From assembly GCF_037126465.1 (NCBI RefSeq), contig NC_088205.1, positions 26,023,482 to 26,087,481 of the forward strand: 64,000 nt of DNA, in the 5' to 3' direction. Within the stretch, counting starts at the first letter, position 1. Each line of letters opens with the position of its first letter. The position numbers were made by a program, and so were the translations under genes. This DNA is from Ornithodoros turicata (taxonomy: Eukaryota; Arthropoda; Arachnida; Ixodida; Argasidae). Shown piece after piece: positions 52,940 to 61,530 of the stretch. A model generated the notes under the pieces. The model was given only the letters and a program-made list of their open reading frames with translations. It ran no database searches and had not been told where the DNA came from.

Positions 52940-54240
52940 GGTTGGTACACACTGCTGACAGTTGCGACGCAATACTCAAAAGACGAGACAGACGATGTCG
53001 CACACTTTCAACCACTTTTACTATGAATCAAAGAAACAAACATGAAGATACAGACCAAGACTACACCCCCCAGGTTTCTTCCTCTCCCCCTCTTTCATCC
53101 AAACCACGTGCCTTTATTTATCAGGTCTTTTTTTTTTTTTGTCAAAAACGCGGTAGGGGAGCTCACACATTTATCTTTTTCTTTCTTTAGCTTTCAACGA
53201 CCTGCCTGATATGCGTATCATGAGATCGATAAATTACCTGGGTGACCTCGGAACTGCGGGTCACACCCACACTTCAAAACGTGATCCGCCAACTGCCTTG
53301 TTTCCATGTTCTTGCAATCTTTGACTTATACCCTAGTCAGACAGCATTACAAATGTCAATTGCGAGAAATGGCCTTCGGCCTCTCAAATGACCTTTGTTC
53401 GGGGGCGCCTGCCAGACAGGCGGGAAAGGAGTGCTCCTCAACTGGACTGCCCTCACCGACTCCCTTTTTCGGTTTCGTTTTCCCTGTCTGCTGCGGAAAT
53501 TTGAAGTTGGTCTGTGCGCCACAAATCAAGATGCAGAAGTCATATGCACTTCTCTAAATAGGATCTAAATACGTTTACACAGTTTCACTCCAATATCCGC
53601 ATTTTATAGGTCATCCTACATTCAGCTGCGAAGGTAGCTAGGGTACAATGGCATAACACTGTTGTCGAGATTGCTCCTTTCTGCACCTCAAATGTCGTTG
53701 GGGGTCTCCTTTCGCGTTGGTGGTCATTTCTTAGAAAGGTCCTTTGAGCTGCCGTCTGACACGGCTCTGAGAGGTCATTTTTTGCAAATGAAAATTCGCC
53801 GAAGTCCTTCGAGCATGCCGTCTGACTGGGGTATTAAACACCTGCCTGTCTCCCCAATATACCGTTTGCCACAACTTAAGGGTATAGAGTACTCTCCCCC
53901 AACTTTACAGTCCACGCTCGAATTTCTGTTTTATTTTACACGCATTACGTGACGCTTTGTTCGCGACATACCCCGGTAAGAACGAGAGCTTCTTCTTCAC
54001 AGTGGGGACGACCCTAACGTTGACCTTTCAACCTAATTTACCACGTAAACAAGAAGACCTGATAAATACAGGCACGTGGTTTGGATGAGAGAGGGGGGAG
54101 AGGAGGAAACCTGGGGGTGTAGTCTTGGTCTGTATCTTCATGTTTGTTTCTTTGATTCATAGTAAAAGTGGTTGAAAGTGTGCGACATCGTCTGTCTCGT
54201 CTTTTGTGTATTGCGTCGCAACTGTCAGAAGCGGGGGTAT
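52940..54240. mobile_element. 1.3-kb block bounded by 190-bp inverted repeats
   Basis: The left arm 52945-53130 (CTGCTGACAGTTGCGACGCA, then CTCAAAAGACGAGACAGACG) is mirrored by the right arm 54045-54235 (CGTCTGTCTCGTCTTTTGTG, then GCGTCGCAACTGTCAG). Both contain the CACGTGxxTTTATTTATCAGG segment. A second element with CCCTAGTCAGACAGC / GCCGTCTGACTGGGG ends lies inside (53329-53838). No coding sequence is recognised. It is a DNA transposon of unknown type or an inverted duplication. Confidence 0.7.
53329..53838. mobile_element. MITE with CCCYAGTCAGACRGC termini
   Basis: The inverted ends ATACCCTAGTCAGACAGC and GCCGTCTGACTGGGGTAT bound about 510 bp. Repeated TCAAATG(A/T)C and CCTTT(C/G)G motifs lie inside. 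It is nested in the larger inverted-repeat block 52940-54240. Confidence 0.6.
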
Positions 54241-54339
54241 TCCCAGGATTTTCATCTCGGAGGGGGGGGGAGGTGTCTCGTAAAGGGGGTGACGCCCATA
54301 TGTGGAGCTTTTCTGGCGTTTTTGGCCTTTGGCCACAGA

Positions 54340-54425
54340 CAATGACGCCACTGTGGCGTCATAGTCTCTGACGCCACAGGAGGCGCACTGCGGCGTCCAC
54401 TTGCGGATTCCACTGCGGCGTCACT
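54340..54425. repeat. GACGCCAC palindrome cluster
   Basis: GACGCCACTGTGGCGTC is a perfect palindrome. GACGCCACAGG and CGGCGTCCAC, CGGCGTCAC follow within 70 bases, so several GACGCC/GGCGTC boxes alternate in orientation. They are possibly the inner part of a miniature element. Confidence 0.5.
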
Positions 54426-55657
54426 CATGATCACAGTTGTCTCGCGACGTAAAGCCACAAACTGTTATGAAATTTTATTTCCTGCGCTCTTTCATTGTTC
54501 GCAGCTTCCCAGAGGGCCATCATATGCTCCATAGCTGATGCAAGCAGGAATGTTTTCAACAACTTTCCGCAGAATATCTGCAGCTATCTCGTTCTTATCG
54601 GGGCCATCACAAGCAAGATACCTCTCACATGGAGTAAGAGATGTGCTGCCCATTGCAGGACAGACCGGAATTATTAGCAAAACAAGAGGAAAAAAATATA
54701 TACGGCAATTATGGTATTCGTGTCTAGCGACTGACACGAATCAAGTATTCGTGAGTTTCATCTATACCGCGTCGTTACACTAGGGTGCTCCTGACCCATT
54801 AAGACTACCAGTTTTATCAAGCACGTAACATAACCTAATGGAAGCCATTATAGAAATGTCAGTACAGCAGTTCGTGTTAATCCAGCGAAAGGCTAAGTGA
54901 CTACGGGGTAAAGAATATTTTATTTCGTATCATAAATCAACCTGGTTCGAAGACTCAGTTTCTAAAATGCCTTCGACGAACATTACGCGCTTCCTACGAA
55001 AATTCTAAAGAAGACGTGAATCTTCGTAGTTTCGGTTTCGGATTCTCCAAGGTTAGCTGACGTCATCGGGAGATGTGGCGTCTGCACCTCAGTGGCACCT
55101 GCAGTGGCCGCCCATGCGGCTGATGGCGGGCCGATTCTATAGCTACGACCGCTGAAAGCAACGTCGTGATTGGCGGAGATTTTGCGATCAGCCATTGTCT
55201 CAATAGGTGGGGTTGGCGCAGCTGCTCACGTTGGAGGACTGCCGACAGTTGTGAGGAGACAGAAATGGACCTTGTATGGGAAATATTCCCCGGTGGCGCA
55301 CCTGATGACGTTCATGCTTCTCAAAACTAGAAATACATACACATTACATTTCCCCTTATATAAGGAACCAATATTTTTTGCTGAGTGCAGCGTGAGACGC
55401 GTAGATTGCAATCGCTTCAATTCGGTAGGAATCTGAAGATTCGAGAAATAACCCGGTTTTCAGTTTCACAGTAACTTTGCTGAGGTACCATCATACGAAA
55501 TGACCTCACACGAAGCGCAATAACTTGTGACAACTTGTGACGAACCAACAGAACAACACACACAAGTATTCATGTGGAAGTTACACCCGCTGTCACCTGA
55601 AGCCACACCACACAAGTGCATGTCGGAACATGCCTCTTTGCAATGCGTGTATTGCAG

Positions 55658-55872
55658 CCATCAACGTAGAGAAATTGGACCAATTCATCATCCTTCGCTA
55701 TGGCAACACGGATTCGAGCCGGCCGTCTCTCTTGGTGTCTCTTCCTTACGACGCAGCGTTTATCGCAGCCGCTCCAACAACCATCGACAATTGGGTAAAA
55801 CTTCTGGACGGCGTCGAAATTCGAAACATACCCATGGCCACTACGAAAGACGACGCCAGCAAAGTTATTGCT
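55658..55872 (+). CDS. Candidate unassigned coding exon in the 21.5-kb intron
   Basis: The interval lies between an acceptor (gcgtgtattgcag) and a consensus donor (attgct then gtaagc). It is open for 71 codons in phase 1 to 0 and reads INVEKLDQFIILRYGNTDSS, then RPSLLVSLPYDAAFIAAAPT, and TIDNWVKLLDGVEIRNI. The composition is clearly protein-like. It could follow exon 8 of the membrane-protein gene in phase (T plus CC), but it ends in phase 0 while exon 9 needs phase 1. It is therefore an alternative exon, part of a nested gene, or a retroelement relic. I do not recognise the family. Confidence 0.4.
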
Positions 55873-55934
55873 GTAAGCTATCTTTTTGCTTCGTTGTGGA
55901 GAGATATTGTGAAGGGGCTCGTTATTTTATTCCC

Positions 55935-56020
55935 CCCATTCCATCCAGCAATGGGGAGAGTATCGCCTGTGGCGATGAAACTCCCCACTCTCCAAGGTCG
56001 AAAATAAAGTTGTTGTTGGA
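55935..56020 (+). repeat. Retroelement 3' tail, second copy
   Basis: CCATCCAGCAATGGGGAGAG, then TATCGCCTGTGGCGATGAAA and AATAAAGTTGTTGTTG match the block at 10765-10850. It lies 60 bases after the candidate exon and could supply a poly(A) signal to a spurious transcript. Confidence 0.65.
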
Positions 56021-56117
56021 CCTTCAAGCCCTTCTGTGTGCCGGTGCCGTTACGGGACGAACGAACCCTCTTATAGCGAATTCCGCTGGCCGTTGATGCA
56101 AGAAAGGTCCAAGCGTG

Positions 56118-56300
56118 AACAGGGGCGGATCTAGAGGGGGGGGGGGGGGGTTAGGATGCCTTGACCTTCCCTCAATTTCGGTCTACACATAGTGTTTAAT
56201 TGGCCTAGATCGTGTATCTATCATGCTGGCAAAGGCTGAACCCCCCCCCACACACACACACCCTCAGAAAAATCCTGCTCCCCCCCCCCCCTCCTGCGCG
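56118..56300 (+). mobile_element. Truncated hAT-like end with G- and C-runs
   Basis: CAGGGGCGGATCTAGAGG followed by a long G-run matches the terminus type of the MITE at 18107-18261. C-runs occur at 56243 and 56280. No opposite end or duplication was seen. Confidence 0.45.
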
Positions 56301-57079
56301 TGAAGGTTACACTGGTCGCATTTTACAGGGCGTTTCGTTCGTTTCTACAGCGAAACCACAGCGGCACACAACACTGCACTGCACGGCGGAAACTACCGGA
56401 GTGACACAAGCCTGTCATTTCTGTAACTACACTGAATCGGGTGCTTTTCGTAAAAGCGCCATCTTGTCCTGGTCATACGTCATAGAAAACGTCAGTTTGA
56501 GGTCATGTGGCTTTGTTTACATGTCGTCTGCTTGCGTGTGCTTGCGAAGCCAAGGGATGAACGTATTTTGCCAGCGGTGCTTCTTTCGCAATATGGTAAC
56601 CAATCTGTCCTTAGTTTACTTACTAGTACATCGCATCCGCTCAGTGCGTCTTACGCAGGGTCGTCATCACGTCTTTGGAAGTGGTCAACAGTACGTTGCC
56701 TCACGTACAAAAGTGTGTATTTTACTGCAAGATTATCGGATAAGATAATTACCGTGGTGGAAGGACGTCCGAAACGGCGCACAGAAACACTTTGACACAC
56801 AGTTTGAACACAGACGCTTTGGTCGCCGACCACCACCGACCACGGGTGCAGTCACGGGTGCAGCACGTGTGCGTTGACGCTTGCTGTGACGTGTGACCAG
56901 GACCTGTGCAGAATGCGTTACGTTGAACGCTTTCATCTATGGGGTAATACAATGGGAGACACTCCTGTGACCTAGAACGACCAACAGAATTCGCCATTTG
57001 TCATTCTTATGGAGCGTTTGAGTATGGAATCGGTAGGGCAACTATACGTATAGACAGCACTAAAGTCAATGAAACGGGT

Positions 57080-57502
57080 TAGAATCACTAAATAAGCTTC
57101 GCTTCAGAGTATCGACACTGAGGTCCAAGGGAGAGCAGGAGCGCTATCTTGTTTCCGCACCACACCGGTAGCATCCCCCAGTTTGAGGATCAAGGACAGC
57201 TAACATAATGCTCGCTGTGGGATAGAGAAGCGTGTACGATTGTTGTGCGATAATCCATGTATTGTCTACTAGAGCGTACCGAGGATGTCAAGGTGAGCTC
57301 AAGATTGTCAAGAGATCAACCTTGATGAGCTGCTTTCAAGAGAAAGGAACATTTGACCCGCGCACGATAGATGGCATCGTGCGCTAAAGTGCGCTCTGAA
57401 GATCGCATCGTGTGGCTACCGAGCCGTGGACACAAAATGGAGCGTGCTCGCTCTTGGTACTCAGTGTCGGTACTCTGAAGCGAAGCTTATTTAGTGACTC
57501 TA
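57080..57502. mobile_element. MITE with 38-bp terminal inverted repeats
   Basis: TAGAATCACTAAATAAGCTT, then CGCTTCAGAGTATCGACACT, is mirrored at the right (AGTGTCGGTACTCTGAAGCG, then AAGCTTATTTAGTGACTCTA). AACGGG lies just outside both ends and may be part of the target duplication. It has no coding content and sits 170 bases before exon 9. Confidence 0.8.
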
Positions 57503-57670
57503 GAACGGGGATGATGCCGTTCGCCGCCGCGCCATAAGATGGCAGAGCTTTGAAGTGAAGCAAGTGATTGCTTTTTGCGCAGAACGTGAAGGCCGGAGCC
57601 AGCAAAATGATGCAGAGTGTGGGAGCAAAGTCAAGTGAGCCCATTCTAACTGCTACCTTTATGACCGCAG

Positions 57671-57719
57671 ACTACGGCAAGATTACGCCTCCCCCCAGTG
57701 ACTTCAAAGATGTGATCAG
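57671..57719 (+). CDS. Exon 9 of type I membrane protein (Pro-rich tail)
   Basis: The acceptor ctttatgaccgcag (phase 1) and donor gatcag then gtataa (phase 2) bracket 49 bases coding YGKITPPPSDFKDVI. Joined to exon 8 it gives ASYYGKITPPPSDF, a cytoplasmic stretch with Tyr and a PPP motif that could bind SH3 or WW modules (inference only). The phase match on both sides is the main support. Confidence 0.6.
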
Positions 57720-57776
57720 GTATAATAACGCGTAATCATGTTCGTGTGCACATGGACCACAGCAATTTTCTTGCAG

Positions 57777-57870
57777 CCTTTTGGACTTCAGCGTGATAGT
57801 GACGCACTACGATATGACTGAGGGTAGGAAACCGACAGATACGGTTCACCCGAATTCCAAGGTCCTACTC
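57777..57870 (+). CDS. Exon 10 of type I membrane protein
   Basis: The acceptor attttcttgcag completes the Ser codon, and the donor (ctactc then gtaagt) is strong and phase 0. It reads LLDFSVIVTHYDMTEGRKPT, then DTVHPNSKVLL. This is the main part of the short cytoplasmic tail. The 57-base intron separating it from exon 9 is small for this gene, but both splice sites are good. Confidence 0.65.
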
Positions 57871-58194
57871 GTAAGTTCACCCGCGTGCTAATCACACTGT
57901 TAGAAATAGTCAGAAATGAAGCTGCGGTGTACAGACGCCCCCACCCTCTATAGACCCTTGATGTTGAATTTCGATACTACACGACAGCAAGTGTGGTGCT
58001 GTCACACGCTGTAACCGTTTTCAGACCTTTAAAGTTGTTACAATGTGCGTGGTGCACGCCCTTTTCGGTGTAATGTTGCTAATCTCCTCGTATATTGTCT
58101 GTTCTAAAAAAACACTCTCTCGAAATATCAACACAGTACTGTAGACAGTATTGTAGACACTTAACACGAGCTGGATGATCGGTAGCGATGCATA

Positions 58195-58641
58195 CAGGGT
58201 GTCCCAGTTAAATGCGAACATATATTTTAAATATATATATATATACATCACTTTTTCCGAGGTCAAATCAATTCCAATATAGCATATGCTGAAGGGCGCT
58301 CCTTAGGAGGGCATTACCAAACTCCTAGGCAATGTCCCAATGAGGACATCTGGTCCCCTCGACCAGACGGACCAGCGGACGATCTATGGAATGGATTTTT
58401 GTTCTGAAAACGGCTCCGGTATCAGGTAACCGAAGAGGCCAGATGTCCTCATTGGGACAACTTCGTAGCTTCTATAATTAAAAAGTTAATTATTGAAAGT
58501 TAATTAAGACATTGCCTTAGGAGTTTGCTAATGCCCTCATAAGGAGCACCATTCAGCATATGCTATATTGCAATTGATTTCATCGCAGAAAAAGTTATAT
58601 ATATTTTTAAAAATATGTTCACATTTAGCTGGGACACACTG
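58195..58641. mobile_element. Mariner-like MITE, TA duplication
   Basis: CAGGGTGTCCCAGTTAAATG at the left and CATTTAGCTGGGACACACTG at the right are mariner-type inverted termini, flanked by TA on both sides. Nearly the whole 447 bp is inverted (GCATATGCTGAAGGGCGCTC with AAGGAGCACCATTCAGCATA; CCAATGAGGACATCTGG with CCAGATGTCCTCATTGG). It lies in the last intron of the membrane-protein gene. Confidence 0.88.
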
Positions 58642-58894
58642 TATATGCTTTGGCACGTATCTACGATATCCAAGAAATAATGAAAGCAAGATTTGCTCTG
58701 CCACATGATCTTTTGCGATGCTTTCTGAATTCGATAAAATACCAGGCAACGAGATTTAATGGCGCACATATTTAAAGGTGTGAAAAAGCTCACAATGGAA
58801 CTGACGAAAATATCATCTATGAGCCATTGTGCTATTGAATACTTTTCCTTCCTTGCTTTGCACAACATTCTATCGTTTTGCTTTGACATCACAG

Positions 58895-58930
58895 GTCCAC
58901 GCGAATACCGGGGAATTATTAATTGTATAG
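58895..58930 (+). CDS. Putative terminal exon 11 of type I membrane protein
   Basis: After acceptor ctttgacatcacag the phase-0 frame reads VHANTGELLIV and stops at TAG (58928-58930). This closes the 11-exon frame at about 510 residues. The hydrophobic C-terminus (LLIV) could be a class II PDZ-type ligand, but that is speculative. No AATAAA is seen close downstream, so the end of the gene is the least certain part. Confidence 0.4.
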   Translation, partial: VHANTGELLIV

Positions 58931-59614
58931 GGCGGTCCGATGGGCGACGACAATTCGGAACGGACGTGGAAATGTCTGAAATGCCTCCTATCCATTTCCA
59001 TGGGAACAGTATTTACACCGCACTCCACAAGGTGTGTGCTCACAACGCTCTTCATGCGCCAGTGTTGTACCCGCTACCAGAACGAAGCAACGGAATACCG
59101 CTACCTGTTACTCCACGAAAAAGTAGCGCGCTACCGAAGAAAAGTAAAGTAATTCCTATGCCGCTTCACTTTTCCGCTATCGGGTACCATTTAGGAAAAC
59201 AACTCACTCTAGGCACCTCGTTGCCGAATGCGTTCTAAAGACGGCGTAATATATATTTTCGCTCAAATAACCAGCACGTGGCATAAAGTACACATACATA
59301 CAGCCAAGGCATAATATTTCACATTGGTCTTGATCTCGAGATGATGCGCATTTTCGGCGTAATTTAGCTAACTTTAGTAATTCTCCCCCCAATGTTTCGA
59401 ACACAAGACTGATTTTCTGCAATAACCTTCCGTCTGCTTCATGTTGACTCCGTGGTCAAGTGACGCAACTGCCATCATAAATGACCACTCATCAAGTCAT
59501 CAAAAAGTGTCTACCACGTGGTGAAAAGATCAAACGAATGGCATAGTCAATAGATAGGAAAACCAGTAGAGACGAGCTCCATCTAGGGGTAAACACAGCG
59601 GATAGAGCCGGATA

Positions 59615-59710
59615 GAACCCAAGAGCCTGAGGGTAAAGCAGTGGTGTAAATGTAACATCCCTGACCGGCAATCAGGAGGGTCCAGGTTCAACCCCTGGTG
59701 CTGGCACCCA
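59615..59710 (+). repeat. tRNA-derived SINE head, second copy
   Basis: GACCGGCAATCAGGAGGGTC, then CAGGTTCAACCCCTGGTGCT and GGCA correspond to the SINE head at 5935-6020. GGTTCAACCCC (59685-59695) is the B-box-like string. A plausible A box (AGTGGTGTAAATG) lies about 45 bases upstream. There is no convincing cloverleaf for a functional tRNA. Confidence 0.6.
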
Positions 59711-60345
59711 TTGGCTTAAAACACAATGGAAAGAAACTGTCCTGAGGCTGCAGCGCACAGAACAGCCCGCCGCTGTCTGGCTTTTTTCGACGACTGCCAT
59801 ACCTCTACTCATTGGCCTTTTCGTGAATTAATTGTCGGCATAATCAGTGTTTTCTCTCACCATGACTAACGCAAGAAGAATAGACAGGTATCGCTTTCTG
59901 AGTTCTGACTCTGGGTGCTGTTGGAATACTGCAGCAAAGCTTAGGTCCCACGGGAATTAGGAGTTACTGTTGTTGCCAACCCCTGGCTTCCATTCTTCCA
60001 GCCACAGTACGGCTTGTCTTACAAGGCGTTTGACTATACAAAAAACTACGTTTAATGCGTCCTTTCTTCTTCTACTTATTATTATTATTATTATTTTTTA
60101 AGTATGAGTTCCTAGTGTCGGACTCGTTCCGAAATGCCGCATTTACAGAAAAAAAAAGAACACGAAAGACAATTTTGGAACTTTTCTACACATGTCAAAC
60201 GCTGAACGAAGACGAAGACGAAGAACGAAGACGAAGGAGCATAGTGTTCGGACGTGTGTTCTCTTGGCTCTTGATCTTTGGATACATTTTCGTGGTCGCC
60301 CCGGACGTTGTCGTCATCTGAGTGACGCCTTCTACCGGGACAGCA
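59711..60345. other. LINE leader region or flank
   Basis: A short (ATT)n run is at 60074-60096, and a GAAGACGAAGACG-rich stretch (60208-60236) precedes the first LINE frame. The latter could be part of the LINE 5' UTR, but the element start cannot be fixed. Confidence 0.4.
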
Positions 60346-61530
60346 ATGTCAGACCGCACGCCGTCGAAAGACTGGGCTTTTAATGCGTCTGTCCCTGCTG
60401 GGACGTCTGTAGATGACATCGTCGATGCAAGTGAGGCGGTCGACGGAGATGCAACAGTTTTCAGCGTACAACACCTGGGAGAAACTTCCTTCCAGGTGGT
60501 AGTCTACTCAGCTAGCGCCATGAAGAAGGTTCATGCGGCTGGTAGTATTAAGGTTGAGAATGAAAGTGTAGAAATCGTCCCCGTGGGTCCCAGAGTCGTC
60601 AACGTCATCTGTCGATATCTTCCAGTTTTCATCCCAAATGAATGTCTTCGTAGTGCCCTTCATCCACATGGCAGGGTCCTGGATATCTTATTGTCGGTAC
60701 AAGGGTATAGGACAACAGTGAGAAATGGGGACAGAGTGGTGAAAATCGAGATGTCCGTGAACAACCCGGTTCCTAATTTTCTTCGTGTACTTGGCCATCG
60801 CGTAACCTTTGATTACGTTGGCATGAAGAAAGTCTGTCGACGTTGCAAAAAAGAGGGTAATTTTAAGGCTGCTTGCCGCGAAGAATTCTGCGAGCGGTGT
60901 AGCACGTTCGGTCACCCAACGTTATCCTGTCGGCGACCCTGTCAAAGGTGTGGAGTCAACCATGCTACCGCTGACTGCACAGAGAGGCGTCCGTATTCTG
61001 AAGTATTGGTCTCGCCAGCGGCTGCTTATCCGCCTCTACACGATGCCCCCGCCGATCCCCGGAAGCAGGAGGCTGAAGATTTGCCCGTTGAAGCACAAGG
61101 AGTGCTGACAGAAACTCAAGTAGCTCATCTGCCATCCAGCGCAGTACAAAAGGTGTCGCCGTGTGCGGAGAGGAATGATTCAATGGAAGTTTCATCTGAA
61201 GACTCCAACACGGTTTGCTACTTATCAGAGAATGCATCGCTGGATCAGAAAATGGATTCCGAGGGTGAGTCTCCCTTGACTTCTAGTTCTCCAGGTGACA
61301 ATGTTCCTGCCGACGAGAACTTCGTGTCTCCTCCGCCATGCGCTGGTCCGCCAGTTGCTGCATCCTCAACGAATGGGTCACCTGTGGATACTGTTCAGGT
61401 GGACTGTAGTCGGCCAGATTCCAAGAGAATAATGAGCTCAACGAGTAACCCCAAGGAAGTGAAAAAGAAGCGAGTTGACAGCGACCACGTAATGGAGCTT
61501 AGTACGGACTCCGGATCTTCCCAGGAATGA
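60346..61530 (+). CDS. LINE ORF1: zinc-knuckle nucleic-acid-binding protein
   Basis: An intact 394-codon frame opens at ATG 60346 (MSDRTPSKDWAFNASVPAGT). The N-terminal half holds an RRM-like or Gag-like fold (VFSVQHLGETSFQVVVYSAS, then VINVICRYLPVFIPNE-type sequence). Residues 164-211 carry three zinc knuckles: CX2CX4NX4C (His replaced by Asn at 172), CX2CX4HX4C and CX2CX3HX4C. The C-terminus is Ser/Asp/Pro-rich and low in complexity. It acts as the RNA-binding chaperone of the retrotransposon RNP. Its stop overlaps the ORF2 ATG (ATGA at 61527-61530). Confidence 0.85.
   Translation: MSDRTPSKDWAFNASVPAGTSVDDIVDASEAVDGDATVFSVQHLGETSFQVVVYSASAMKKVHAAGSIKVENESVEIVPVGPRVVNVICRYLPVFIPNECLRSALHPHGRVLDILLSVQGYRTTVRNGDRVVKIEMSVNNPVPNFLRVLGHRVTFDYVGMKKVCRRCKKEGNFKAACREEFCERCSTFGHPTLSCRRPCQRCGVNHATADCTERRPYSEVLVSPAAAYPPLHDAPADPRKQEAEDLPVEAQGVLTETQVAHLPSSAVQKVSPCAERNDSMEVSSEDSNTVCYLSENASLDQKMDSEGESPLTSSSPGDNVPADENFVSPPPCAGPPVAASSTNGSPVDTVQVDCSRPDSKRIMSSTSNPKEVKKKRVDSDHVMELSTDSGSSQE

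Noticed and set aside
14582..58930. Naming the large gene prominin
   Set aside because: The coiled extracellular parts are reminiscent, but there is one TM helix and not five, and no conserved prominin Cys/Gly motif was seen.
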